NCBI GenBank assembly: GCA_903831255.1
Contig: CAIKWZ010000013.1
Location: forward strand, 124,001 to 188,000
From: an uncultured Alphaproteobacteria bacterium
GTDB lineage: Bacteria > Pseudomonadota > Alphaproteobacteria > Caulobacterales > Hyphomonadaceae
Reading direction: 5' to 3'
DNA: 64,000 nt
The notes beneath the pieces were generated by a model. It was given only the letters and a program-made list of their open reading frames with translations. It did no database searches and was not told the origin of the DNA. Position 1 is the first letter of the stretch; every line of letters starts with the position of its first letter. Shown here in pieces: positions 44,973 to 52,801 of the stretch. Made by a program: the position numbers and the translations under genes.

Positions 44973-46025
44973 TCAAGACACCCGTCTGTATAGAGTGATC
45001 CCATCGGAGGTTTCGGCGATCACCTGCCCTCTTCCAATGAGACAGTTCAGGTGAGCGATCGTCTCACCGGTGGCCATCCCCAGGGTGTCGCGGTCGATGG
45101 CGCGCGCGAACATCGCGCCGAAAAGGTCGATGGCGCGTTTCGGCGGATCCAGCCGGAGGAGCACCCGCTCCAGGGCGGTCTCGTGGCCGGCCATGAGCGC
45201 CTCAAGCCGCTTGTGAGCGCCGAAGAAGGGCTCGTTATGGGCGGGAAGAACAAGACAGTCGGCCGGAAGCAGATCCCGCAACTTGCGACAGGACTGAAGC
45301 CAGTCCGCCAGCGGATCCGCCGAAGGTTCTGTCGGGAAAACAGACACGTTCGAGGAAATTCGCGGAAGAATCTGGTCCCCGGAGATGAACACATTGAGGT
45401 CCGGTTGCCAGAGACAGGCGTGATCCGGAGAATGACCGCATCCGGTCACAACCCGCCAGAACCGGCCGCCGATCTTGATCTCCTGCCCGTCCTCAAGACG
45501 GCGATAGGCGTCAGGAAGCTGGGAGACGCCTTTCCCGAAGCCGCCGAAACGGTCCACATAGCGATCGAGATCCTCCTGATCCCAGCCTGCCGCACGATAA
45601 AATCTCACCCCGGCCTCAGGCGCCTCGCGTCCCGTGTCGGCGACGAGCATCCGACAGGTGATGTACTCCAGCCGGGTCATGAGAAGCTCGCACCCGAACT
45701 TTCGCGTCATCCAGCCGGCGAGGCCCACATGGTCGGGATGCATATGGGTGACGATCACGCGACGTACCGGACGTCCCTCCAGGTTTTCGGAGAATATCGT
45801 CCTCCAGAGCGCCTTGGTCTCACTGGTCTGAACGCCCGTGTCGACCACGGTCCAGCCGTCTCCGTCCTCGATCAGCCAAAGATTGATCCATTTCAGCGCG
45901 AAGGGCAGCGGCATGCGCACCCACCGAACGCCGGGCGCCACCTCGATCGCGGCTCCAGGCGCCGGCGGCTCTGCAAACGGATAATCATACCGCGCCCGGG
46001 GAGTCTTGCCTTCAAAGCCGTCCAT
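44973..46025 (-). CDS. Metallo-beta-lactamase-fold hydrolase
   Basis: A 350-residue MBL-fold enzyme. The metal ligand cluster is THMHPDHVGLAGWM (about 92-105), followed by TGCGHSPDH (about 214-222) and an ISGDQILPRISS motif. The C-terminal winged domain (about 265-350) ends with a short helix-turn region (ALERVLLRLDPPKRAIDLFG). It is homologous to, but clearly different from, the 297-residue MBL protein at 20873. Hydrolases of this kind act on thioesters or polyketide-like substrates; the specific target is unknown. It is upstream of lepB on the same strand with a 96-bp gap, and diverges from the YceI gene. Confidence 0.85.
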   Translation of the reverse strand: MDGFEGKTPRARYDYPFAEPPAPGAAIEVAPGVRWVRMPLPFALKWINLWLIEDGDGWTVVDTGVQTSETKALWRTIFSENLEGRPVRRVIVTHMHPDHVGLAGWMTRKFGCELLMTRLEYITCRMLVADTGREAPEAGVRFYRAAGWDQEDLDRYVDRFGGFGKGVSQLPDAYRRLEDGQEIKIGGRFWRVVTGCGHSPDHACLWQPDLNVFISGDQILPRISSNVSVFPTEPSADPLADWLQSCRKLRDLLPADCLVLPAHNEPFFGAHKRLEALMAGHETALERVLLRLDPPKRAIDLFGAMFARAIDRDTLGMATGETIAHLNCLIGRGQVIAETSDGITLYRRVS

Positions 46026-46240
46026 CGAGACCGATCCTTCCGCTGCTCCAGATCACTCTACCCGCCCCCGGCGATCCGGCAAACCGCTCCGGAGCGCCTG
46101 AAGGATCATGGCAGTCATTTCCGGTTCGTCGGCGTTCAGTCTGGACGATCCCTTGCAGGGCGCCTATTTGGAAAGTTGCGTCATCCCGGCTGTAGCCTTC
46201 CTTTCGGAGACCGGCCCGAAGTCTTGATCAGGAGATCCCC

Positions 46241-46852
46241 ATGCTGAAGACCCTTCTCGCAGCCTCGCTCGCCGCCATCGCTTTTGCAGCCCCAGCCTCA
46301 GCCCAGGCGCCGAGCGCGACCTATCTCGTGGACAAGACCCACGCCAGCCTCACGTGGAAACTCACTCATCAGGGTCTCTCGAACTATACCGCCCGCTTTA
46401 CCTCCTTCGAGGCGGAGCTCTTCTTCAATGAAGCGGACGTATCGAAGTCTAAGCTCACCGTTAAAGTCGACCCTAAGACCGTCGAAACCGATTTTGCGAA
46501 GACCCGCCCTGCCGGGAACACGACCGACTTCAACGATGAGATCGCCAGCGGCGCCAATTTCATGAACTCAGCAAAATTCCCATCCATCACCTTCGTGTCA
46601 AAATCGATCTCGAAGACGGGAGAGAAAACCGGAAAACTGACCGGAGACCTCACCTTCCTCGGCGTGACCAAACCCGTCACTCTGGACGTCGTCTACGTCG
46701 GCAATCGGAACGACCCGCGGGCGAACAAGCACAAGATCGGATTTTCTGCGACGGGGAAGATCAAGCGCTCCGACTTCGGCATGAAGTACGGAATTCCCAT
46801 GATCGGCGATGACGTGCAGCTGATGATCGAGGCTGAGTTTGTTCAGAAATAG
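46241..46852 (+). CDS. YceI family periplasmic protein
   Basis: A 203-residue exported protein. A clean signal peptide (MLKTLLAASLAAIAFAAPAS, cleaved near AQA) precedes a full YceI lipocalin-like barrel. Typical segments are YLVDKTHASLTWKLTHQG (about 27-44), FMNSAKFPSITFVSKS, and LTGDLTFLGVTKPVTLDV. YceI proteins bind polyisoprenoids such as ubiquinone precursors. An RBS (AGGAGA) precedes the ATG. It lies 146 bp before the cytochrome b561-YceI fusion gene, matching the YceI/YceJ pairing seen in E. coli, here in the reverse order. A strong hairpin follows its stop. Confidence 0.93.
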   Translation: MLKTLLAASLAAIAFAAPASAQAPSATYLVDKTHASLTWKLTHQGLSNYTARFTSFEAELFFNEADVSKSKLTVKVDPKTVETDFAKTRPAGNTTDFNDEIASGANFMNSAKFPSITFVSKSISKTGEKTGKLTGDLTFLGVTKPVTLDVVYVGNRNDPRANKHKIGFSATGKIKRSDFGMKYGIPMIGDDVQLMIEAEFVQK

Positions 46853-46862
46853 ACATCGACAG

Positions 46863-46886
46863 GGCGGGCGGGTTCTCCCGTCCGCC
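46863..46886 (+). terminator. Hairpin after the YceI gene
   Basis: A 10-bp stem (GGCGGGCGGG / CCCGTCCGCC, one G-T pair) with a TTCT loop starts 10 nt after the YceI stop. It lacks a T-tract. It may be a partial terminator or attenuator between yceI and the downstream fusion gene. Confidence 0.5.
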
Positions 46887-46998
46887 GCTATCGGATAGAC
46901 GAGCCGCGGCCTTGCCCCTGAGGTCGCGGATTTACGTGACGGGCGAGGAATGCAACCTTGACCTCCGACGACCACGCAAACCGACCTCGGGACCCATC

Positions 46999-48249
46999 AT
47001 GACCGCCGGATCCGCCACACGCTATACTCGCGTCGCCATCGCTCTTCACTGGGTGACCGCCGCCGCGATACTCGCCCTCATCGCTGTCGGGTGGATCATG
47101 GGCGACATGCCCAAGGGAGAAGCGCAGTTCGCCACCGTGCAGCTCCACAAGTCCTTCGGCATCCTTGTTCTCCTGCTGTCCGTCGCCCGGGTCGCGTGGC
47201 GGCTGATGAACCCTCCTCCGCCCGCTCCGCCGATGCCCGCCCTGCAGGGCGCCATCGCCAGGGGGGTGCATATCGCCTTCTACGCTCTCATCATCCTGAT
47301 GCCCCTTTCGGGCTGGATCATGGTGTCCGCCTCACCGCGCGGCATCGCTACCGAGCTCTTCGGCATGGTCCCATGGCCGCATATTCCCGGTCTCGCCGAC
47401 CTGACCCCCGATACGAAACGCGCACTTCATGAGCCGCTGGAATTTGTTCACTCCAAGCTTGCCTGGGTGATCATCGTCCTCCTTGCGCTGCATGTCGGCG
47501 GCGCCCTCAAACATCACTTTGTCGACAAGGACGGCCTGCTTGCGCGAATGGCTCCAGGCCTCTTCGGCCAGGCCGAACCGCCATCGGCTCCCGGACGGGG
47601 CGCCGCGATCGCGTTCGGCGCGACGCTGCTTCTGTTCATTCTGATCGCCGGGGCAGGATATCTGAGCCGCCCGCAAGGCGCCGCCCCGACGGGGGAGACG
47701 GCGCAGACCCTGGAGGCGACCCAGTCCGGTCCTGAGGCGCCCGCCTGGACGGTCGATCCTGCAAAAAGCTCCCTTCGCTTTCGGGGCTCTTACATGGGCC
47801 GTCCGTTCGAGGGGGGATTTGAAACCTGGAGCAGCCAGATCCGTTTTGATCCTGACCGACCCGAGGCCGCGCGCATCCGCGTCACGGTGGCGACTGGATC
47901 GGCACGAACAGGGGAAGCCTATTATGACGAGAACCTTCCCCAGGGAGACTGGTTCGATGCGGGGACTTTCCCAGACGCCGTGTTCGAGGTGAACGAAGGC
48001 GTATTCAAGATCGGTCCCAACGAATACGAAGCGACAGGCATCCTGACCCTTAAGGGCGTCGTCCATCCGGTTCGCCTGCCCTTCCGCGTCGACATCACGG
48101 GAACGACGGCCCGCGCCACAGGCGGGGCCTCGCTCAAGCGAACGGCGCTGGGCATCGGCCGGGAGACGCTCACCGAGGCGCGAAATGACGAGGAGTTTGT
48201 GTCCGATGATGTCGAGCTGATCATCGACCTCACGGCAGTGCGTCAGTAA
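46999..48249 (+). CDS. Cytochrome b561 - YceI domain fusion protein
   Basis: The start is the ATG at 46999, giving 416 residues. Residues about 1-180 form a four-helix cytochrome b561 domain. Helix-borne histidines serve as haem ligands: LHWVTAAAILAL, QLHKSFGILVLLLS and VHIAFYALIILMPL, plus a fourth helix with LEFVHSKLAWVIIVLLALHV. A further membrane segment (about 196-216) and a linker lead to a complete periplasmic YceI barrel (about 240-415). The natural fusion supports the view that YceI lipid-binding proteins and b561 cytochromes cooperate in membrane quinone redox chemistry. A separate YceI protein is encoded just upstream. Confidence 0.9.
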   Translation: MTAGSATRYTRVAIALHWVTAAAILALIAVGWIMGDMPKGEAQFATVQLHKSFGILVLLLSVARVAWRLMNPPPPAPPMPALQGAIARGVHIAFYALIILMPLSGWIMVSASPRGIATELFGMVPWPHIPGLADLTPDTKRALHEPLEFVHSKLAWVIIVLLALHVGGALKHHFVDKDGLLARMAPGLFGQAEPPSAPGRGAAIAFGATLLLFILIAGAGYLSRPQGAAPTGETAQTLEATQSGPEAPAWTVDPAKSSLRFRGSYMGRPFEGGFETWSSQIRFDPDRPEAARIRVTVATGSARTGEAYYDENLPQGDWFDAGTFPDAVFEVNEGVFKIGPNEYEATGILTLKGVVHPVRLPFRVDITGTTARATGGASLKRTALGIGRETLTEARNDEEFVSDDVELIIDLTAVRQ

Positions 48250-48384
48250 TCGCCCCCAAAGCGCCGCGCCGCCGGGAGCGATCGTTCCTTCCCCAGGGGC
48301 AACGGATCGCCTGCGCCCGCTCGAGGTCCGGTCCGGACGGGCCGCAGGGGAGAGCGATCGTCCGGCCTTGCGAAGAGAACACCC

Positions 48385-49377
48385 ATGCCCCTCCCCCCTC
48401 GGCATTTCCTAGGCTCACCTCACCCTTACCCTAACGTCAGCGATCACGAGATCCGCGAGGCGGCTCGACGACTGCTTTCCGGCGGCCTCATCGGCATGCC
48501 CACTGAAACGGTCTATGGGCTTGCCGCGGACGCCACGAACGGTCTCGCCGTAGCGGCCATCTACGCGGCGAAAGGGCGACCGAGCTTCAATCCGCTGATC
48601 TGCCATGTCGAGGGACCCGAGATGGCCGCAACCTGCGCCAGGCTCGATGCGAGGGCGCTTCTACTTATGGATCGCTTCTGGCCAGGCCCGCTCAGTCTGG
48701 TGCTTCCTCGGAGCGAAACATGTCCTGTCAGCGAACTTGCGACCGCGGGCCTCTCCTCCATCGGTCTTCGATCGCCCGCTCATCCTGTCGCTCTTGATCT
48801 GATCCGTCGCGTCGGGCGGCCCCTCGCAGCTCCGTCCGCCAACCGCTCTGAAGAACTCTCCCCGACCATGGCGCGACACGTGATCGAGGGACTGGGTGAG
48901 AAGGCGCCAATGGTTCTCGACGGAGGAACATGCCTCGCAGGAATCGAATCAACGATCGTCTCACTCATCGGGCCCGAGCCGGTGATGCTGCGCCCCGGCG
49001 CCGTGGAGAGAGATTCGATCGAAGCGCTCATCGGACCTCTGTCGGCGCCCCAACCGTCTCTCGGAGTGATCTCGCCGGGGATGATGAGACGGCACTATGC
49101 GCCGCGCGCACGCCTTCGACTGCATGCGACGAGCGTCGCGCCCGGAGAAGCCTTTCTTGCGTTCGGCCCTTCTCCTGCAGGCATTATCGCAACGTTGAAC
49201 CTCTCCGAGACCTCACGACTGGATGAGGCTGCGGCCAATCTCTTCTCGATGCTGCGCGAGCTCGATTCAAAATTTGAAGCCATCGCGATCGCGCCAATTC
49301 CGAACGAAGGACTTGGCGAAGGAATCAACGATCGGATCAAACGAGCATCTGCACATCTTTTTGAAGATGGTGTATGA
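48385..49377 (+). CDS. L-threonylcarbamoyladenylate synthase (Sua5/TsaC family)
   Basis: A 330-residue enzyme that makes threonylcarbamoyl-AMP from threonine, bicarbonate and ATP, needed for the t6A37 modification of tRNAs. The N-terminal TsaC/YrdC domain (about 20-200) has PTETVYGLAADATN, KGRPSFNPLICHV and the later SANRSEELSPT region. The C-terminal Sua5 domain (about 235-330) classes it with the long Sua5 type. The closing SPGMMRRHYAPRARLRLHA element before the Sua5 domain is characteristic. The stop is followed at once by a 9-bp inverted repeat (49382-49419). Confidence 0.9.
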   Translation: MPLPPRHFLGSPHPYPNVSDHEIREAARRLLSGGLIGMPTETVYGLAADATNGLAVAAIYAAKGRPSFNPLICHVEGPEMAATCARLDARALLLMDRFWPGPLSLVLPRSETCPVSELATAGLSSIGLRSPAHPVALDLIRRVGRPLAAPSANRSEELSPTMARHVIEGLGEKAPMVLDGGTCLAGIESTIVSLIGPEPVMLRPGAVERDSIEALIGPLSAPQPSLGVISPGMMRRHYAPRARLRLHATSVAPGEAFLAFGPSPAGIIATLNLSETSRLDEAAANLFSMLRELDSKFEAIAIAPIPNEGLGEGINDRIKRASAHLFEDGV

Positions 49378-49381
49378 GAGA

Positions 49382-49419
49382 TTCGCTGAGTCGTTTTCCT
49401 GAGGGATCATCTCAGCGAA
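49382..49419. promoter_or_regulatory. Inverted repeat between the Sua5 gene and the small basic protein gene
   Basis: TTCGCTGAG (49382-49390) and CTCAGCGAA (49411-49419) form a perfect 9-bp inverted repeat with a 20-bp centre. The gap also contains a near-direct repeat: CTGAGGGATCATC (49399-49411) and CTGAGGGACCATC (49452-49464). It may terminate the Sua5 gene or bind a regulator of the histone-like gene. Confidence 0.4.
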
Positions 49420-49477
49420 CAATTGGATGATCGCTCACTTCGAGACATCATCTGAGGGACCATCAAGGAGACTTAGA

Positions 49478-49609
49478 ATGGCTACTGCGAAAAAACCCGC
49501 TGCGAAGAAGCCGGCTGCGAAGCCTGCTGCAAAGCCCGCCGCGAAGACAGCCCCCGCCAAAAAAGCGGCTCCGGCTCCTGCGAAGAAAGCTGCTCCGAAG
49601 AAGAAGTAA
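49478..49609 (+). CDS. Small Ala/Lys/Pro-rich histone H1-like protein
   Basis: A 43-residue, highly basic peptide beginning at the ATG at 49478, seven bases after AAGGAG. It consists almost wholly of Ala, Lys and Pro in AAKK/PAAK repeats, like the tails of eukaryotic histone H1 and bacterial AlgP or Hc1-type proteins. Such tails bind DNA or nucleic acids without specificity. There is no globular domain. The gene has a repeat-rich upstream region and is followed by a 14-bp terminator hairpin, so it is an independent transcription unit. The role, presumably chromatin-like, is inferred. Confidence 0.75.
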   Translation: MATAKKPAAKKPAAKPAAKPAAKTAPAKKAAPAPAKKAAPKKK

Positions 49610-49698
49610 TTTCTTCCTCTTCGGCGATCGGGGCCCTGGTCATCAGCCTTGCTGATCCCGCCCCGAGAGCAGAAAACTTCGAACTTGAGTTGAATTCC

Positions 49699-49729
49699 TC
49701 GCGCCCATCTGATCCTCAGATGGGCGCGA
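49699..49729 (+). terminator. Perfect 14-bp hairpin, likely terminator of the histone-like gene
   Basis: TCGCGCCCATCTGA (49699-49712) and TCAGATGGGCGCGA (49716-49729) form an uninterrupted 14-bp stem with a three-base loop. CTCTTTCT follows. It lies 89 bp downstream of the small basic protein gene. No other gene is near enough to claim it. The rest of the 49610-50071 gap shows no credible gene. Confidence 0.65.
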
Positions 49730-49998
49730 ACTCTTTCTGGGACACCTTCAGACACTGAGACGTCCGACCAGAGCTCGCAGGTCGCCCCGAGGACGTTGCA
49801 TCCCGAGCACGCAAAGCCCTCCCATCCCACTCTCCTCTCGCACAGCCGGCGCCTCCTCACCCCGCCGCTGCAGAGGCTCCCTCTCGAAGAGCCGACGCAG
49901 CCAGCGCGCGGAGCGGTATGAGCACCAGAGTTAACCAACAATCGCCCAGGGCCCGTCATCCGCACCCGTTGAGCTCAAGCATCGGGGTAATTTTGATT

Positions 49999-50007
49999 TG
50001 TGGATAA
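49999..50007 (-). promoter_or_regulatory. Perfect DnaA box (single)
   Basis: The minus strand reads TTATCCACA, the strong consensus DnaA box. It lies 65 bp upstream of the SPFH-domain gene, within a possible promoter (TTGTGG and TAATCT, 17 bp apart). A single box can occur by chance, and there is no cluster of boxes or AT-rich unwinding element here. Confidence 0.35.
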
Positions 50008-50071
50008 GTTGACGAAAGGCTAATCTAGACAGCGCTGCAATCGGCAATAAGCGCTCCGGGGACTTCAGGTT

Positions 50072-50827
50072 ATGGAATTCGTCGCGATCCTTGGCGTAGT
50101 AATACTCGCTCTTGTCTTGATCGCCCTGATCTACAGGGCCGCGAGAACATTCGAGGCTGGCGCCCACGCAACCTTCATCACAACCAAGGGTGGGGACTAT
50201 CACGGCGCCCTGCGCGAACCGACGACGGTCTGGAACCCCTCGATCCGCGTTCTTCGAGACCGCCATGCCCCCGACATCAGTTTCATCACCTGCGACGCCT
50301 CCGGGCAGGACTATTTCGAGAAGTCGCTGGTCGTCCGACGCTCGGGAGAGATTTCTCTGAGGGTCAACACCTGCGCACCGCGTCCCTTTATCTCCCGCTC
50401 ATCGGAAAACCGACAATTGAGGGTCAAGGCCCGCGTGGCGTTCCAGCTCGACATCGACCGCATCCAGATCCCGGTCCAGATGCAGTCGTTCGGGGCTCTT
50501 CTCGGCGCTCGGATCGAAAACCTGTTCGACAACGCCATTGGCGAATACGAGAACCAGGATGTTCGCTCGCGGCAGGGCGAAATCGAAGCCAAGGTTCTCC
50601 AGCAACTCCAGGACATCGAGTTCCGCCCGACCCGACGCATCCCTCCGGCATGCCCCTCGGCATTCGCGTCTATGAGGCGGCCATGTCGATCGAACCTGTG
50701 GCGAACGCCTCGACGGACGGGGAAGCCGCCGGCGCACGCGGGGCCATGTCCTACTCGACCGAGGAGCTTGATGAGCTCGCCGACATGCTCGAGAAGGCCC
50801 ATCCGGCGACTGTCGATACGATCATGA
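50072..50827 (+). pseudogene. SPFH/flotillin-like protein, 5' part of a frameshifted gene
   Basis: The frame opens with an N-terminal membrane helix (about 1-22: MEFVAILGVVILALVLIALIY). It continues as an SPFH-type domain to about residue 185 (VRRSGEISLRVNTCAPRPF, then QQLQDIEFRP). After the ccg at 50627-50629 the frame turns into Arg/Pro/Ser-rich nonsense. The other frame, starting with DPTHPSG and MPLGIRVYEAAMSIEP, resumes normal-looking family sequence. Adding one base near 50629 would join the halves into a protein of about 342 residues. A one-base deletion in the genome or a sequencing error explains this best; no programmed slippery site is evident. SPFH proteins organise membrane microdomains or protease complexes. 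Confidence 0.6.
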
Positions 50828-51099
50828 GGATGATGGAGCTTCAGACGCGGCACAACATCGTGGAGATGCTGTGCAAGTCGGGGGGCCTCGTCGCCTTTAC
50901 CGCGCCTGAACTCGGTCTGTCAGAGCGTCCGCTCGACCGGAAAATCAGCGGCGCCAATCGCATGACGCCTGTCCCTAAGGAAGAGATCGCGCCGGCGGCC
51001 AGCCCCTCGACGCCGGCAGCCGCATCGGCGGACACTCCGCCGCCCCCTGTCGACGCGGCCAGCGCCTACTACTCAAAAGGCGCTCCGAAGGCGAGCTGA
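50650..51099 (+). CDS. SPFH-associated protein, 3' part of the frameshifted gene
   Basis: From the first ATG in its frame (50650) this piece encodes 149 residues; in the intact gene it would be joined to the 5' part by way of DPTHPSG. It contains the end of the SPFH region (PLGIRVYEAAMSIEPVAN). A helical segment (YSTEELDELADMLEKAHPAT) and a helix with a predicted coiled coil (MRMMELQTRHNIVEMLC) follow. The C-terminal tail is rich in Pro and Ala. If translated alone it would lack the membrane anchor. It ends 14 bp before the convergent FAD-oxidase gene. Confidence 0.5.
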   Translation: MPLGIRVYEAAMSIEPVANASTDGEAAGARGAMSYSTEELDELADMLEKAHPATVDTIMRMMELQTRHNIVEMLCKSGGLVAFTAPELGLSERPLDRKISGANRMTPVPKEEIAPAASPSTPAAASADTPPPPVDAASAYYSKGAPKAS

Positions 51100-51113
51100 G
51101 ACGAACGGCTCTG

Positions 51114-52538
51114 TCAGAGAACGCGGCCGGGGTTCATCAGCCCGCGGGGATCCAGCGCCGCTTTGATCGCCCTCATCATATCCATCTCCACCGGAGACTT
51201 CCTCGCGGCCAGCTCGTCTCGCTTAAGGCGGCCGATGCCATGCTCGGCCGATATGGAGCCGTTGAGGTCGCATACCAGATCATGCACCGCCCTAGAGACG
51301 ATCAGCCCCTCCCCCTCGAGGAAGGCGTCCTGATCGGCCCCGGGCGGGGGGGTCACATTATAGTGCATGTTCCCGTCCCCGACGTGGCCGAAGGCGATAA
51401 TGTCCGCCCCCGGCGCGAGGCGGCGCACCAGACCCTCAGCCCTCGACATGAATTCGGGCAGACGTGAGACGGGCACCGAGACGTCATGTTTGAGCGCCTT
51501 GCCGTGAGCCCGCTCTGCGACAGCGATGTTCTCTCTGATCTTCCAGAGCATGCGAGCCTGCGCCTCGCTTTCGGCGATCACCGCATCTGAGATAAGACCG
51601 GCCTCGGCGGCAGCCCCCAGACAGCCCTCTATCACGTCTCGCGCTCCTTCGGGCCGCGCCAGCGAAATCTCCATCAGAACTCTCCACGGCGCGGAGCTTG
51701 GCAGGGGATCACGAACTCCGGGAATGTGCTTCATCACGAGGTCGAGCCCAAAAGCGGGGATGAGCTCGAAACCTGTGACGGCGCCCCCGGTGTAGGCTTT
51801 GGCGAGGGCCAGACAGGCGACGGCGTCCTCACACGAGCCGACCACGGCCCATGCCGTCTGACGCAGCGCCGGTGCAGGAAAAAGCTTCAGGCTCGCCGCA
51901 GTGACGACACCGAGCGTACCTTCGCCGCCTATGAAAAGGTGCTTGAGGTCGTAACCGGTATTGTCCTTCCGGAGCCCTCGCAATCCATTCCAGATCCGCC
52001 CATCCGGCAGCACCGCCTCGATGCCCAGAACCAGATCGCGCATCATGCCGTAACGAAGAACCGCCACCCCGCCGGCGTTGGTCGACACCAGCCCGCCGAT
52101 GGTCGCCACACCCTCCGCCCCCAGAGACAGCGGAAAGAAACGTCCATGAGCGGCAGCCGTCTCCTGAGCGCGTGTCAGGATCACACCGGCCTCAAGGATC
52201 ATCGAGTCGTTCAGCGGATCTACCTCGCGGACCTTGTCCATACGGCGCATCGAGATCAGAACCTCGCCATAAGGCACCCCTCCGTTCACCAGGCCCGAGT
52301 TTCCGCCCTGGGGCGTCATTGGAAAGCCCATAGCCGAGCAGATTGAAACCGCCGCAGCCGCTTCGGCGGTGGAGGCCGGCTTGACGAGAACCGGCGTAGC
52401 CCCCTTCCAGCGGCCTCGCCAGTCGGTGATCAGCGGCTCAAGTTCGTGAGCGTCCGTGGAAACGCCTCGAGGCCCGAGGGCGTCGGTCAGACGCCTTACC
52501 AGCTCGTCCGCGTTCCTGTGAGGCTCCAGGTCGACCAT
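51114..52538 (-). CDS. FAD-linked D-2-hydroxyacid dehydrogenase (GlcD/D2HGDH-like)
   Basis: The start is the ATG at 52538 (with AGGAG upstream), giving 474 residues; a longer in-frame start lacks family sequence. The FAD_binding_4 domain (about 45-225) has PQGGNSGLVNGGVPYGEVLI and the LGAEGVATIGGLVSTNAGG segment. The FAD-oxidase C domain (about 230-474) has FGHVGDGNMHYNVTPP and ISAEHGIGRLKRDELAA, the metal- and substrate-binding signatures. Enzymes of this group oxidise D-lactate, D-2-hydroxyglutarate or glycolate; which one applies cannot be decided from sequence. It complements the L-specific type oxidase at 9629, but the two are far apart. Confidence 0.9.
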   Translation of the reverse strand: MVDLEPHRNADELVRRLTDALGPRGVSTDAHELEPLITDWRGRWKGATPVLVKPASTAEAAAAVSICSAMGFPMTPQGGNSGLVNGGVPYGEVLISMRRMDKVREVDPLNDSMILEAGVILTRAQETAAAHGRFFPLSLGAEGVATIGGLVSTNAGGVAVLRYGMMRDLVLGIEAVLPDGRIWNGLRGLRKDNTGYDLKHLFIGGEGTLGVVTAASLKLFPAPALRQTAWAVVGSCEDAVACLALAKAYTGGAVTGFELIPAFGLDLVMKHIPGVRDPLPSSAPWRVLMEISLARPEGARDVIEGCLGAAAEAGLISDAVIAESEAQARMLWKIRENIAVAERAHGKALKHDVSVPVSRLPEFMSRAEGLVRRLAPGADIIAFGHVGDGNMHYNVTPPPGADQDAFLEGEGLIVSRAVHDLVCDLNGSISAEHGIGRLKRDELAARKSPVEMDMMRAIKAALDPRGLMNPGRVL

Positions 52539-52801
52539 TCCGCACTCTCCTTCAACAGGTGAGCTCCCGATAGGAGACCTCAAAGACGCATCTCCCCGGC
52601 TTTCCAGCCGCCGCCCAGGGCGGGGGCGCCGCTCCGGCTCGACGAAACCGTCACTCGCCTGACACGATCCAGAGACGGCCAAACCCGCACGCGGTCAAGC
52701 CGCCGCCTCAGGGGCGCGCCGGCCGCTCTGGCAAAGCGCGACTTGACGGACGCCTCGCGCAGGGCTCCAACCTTTGCAAACGTACATTCGGGAGATGCGA
52801 C

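Noticed and set aside
45051-46247. 398-codon open frame on the plus strand
   Set aside because: It is antisense to the MBL-fold hydrolase gene at 44973, whose metal motifs are clear; the peptide has no family features.
47332-48405. 357-codon open frame on the minus strand
   Set aside because: It is antisense to the cytochrome b561-YceI fusion, and its composition is that of a mirror frame.
49478-49609. Low-complexity repeat rather than a gene
   Set aside because: A correctly spaced AAGGAG, an ATG, and a downstream terminator-type hairpin favour a real small gene.
49990-50071. Replication origin near the DnaA box
   Set aside because: Only one box, no AT-rich unwinding region, and no dnaA, hemE, parAB or gidA genes nearby.
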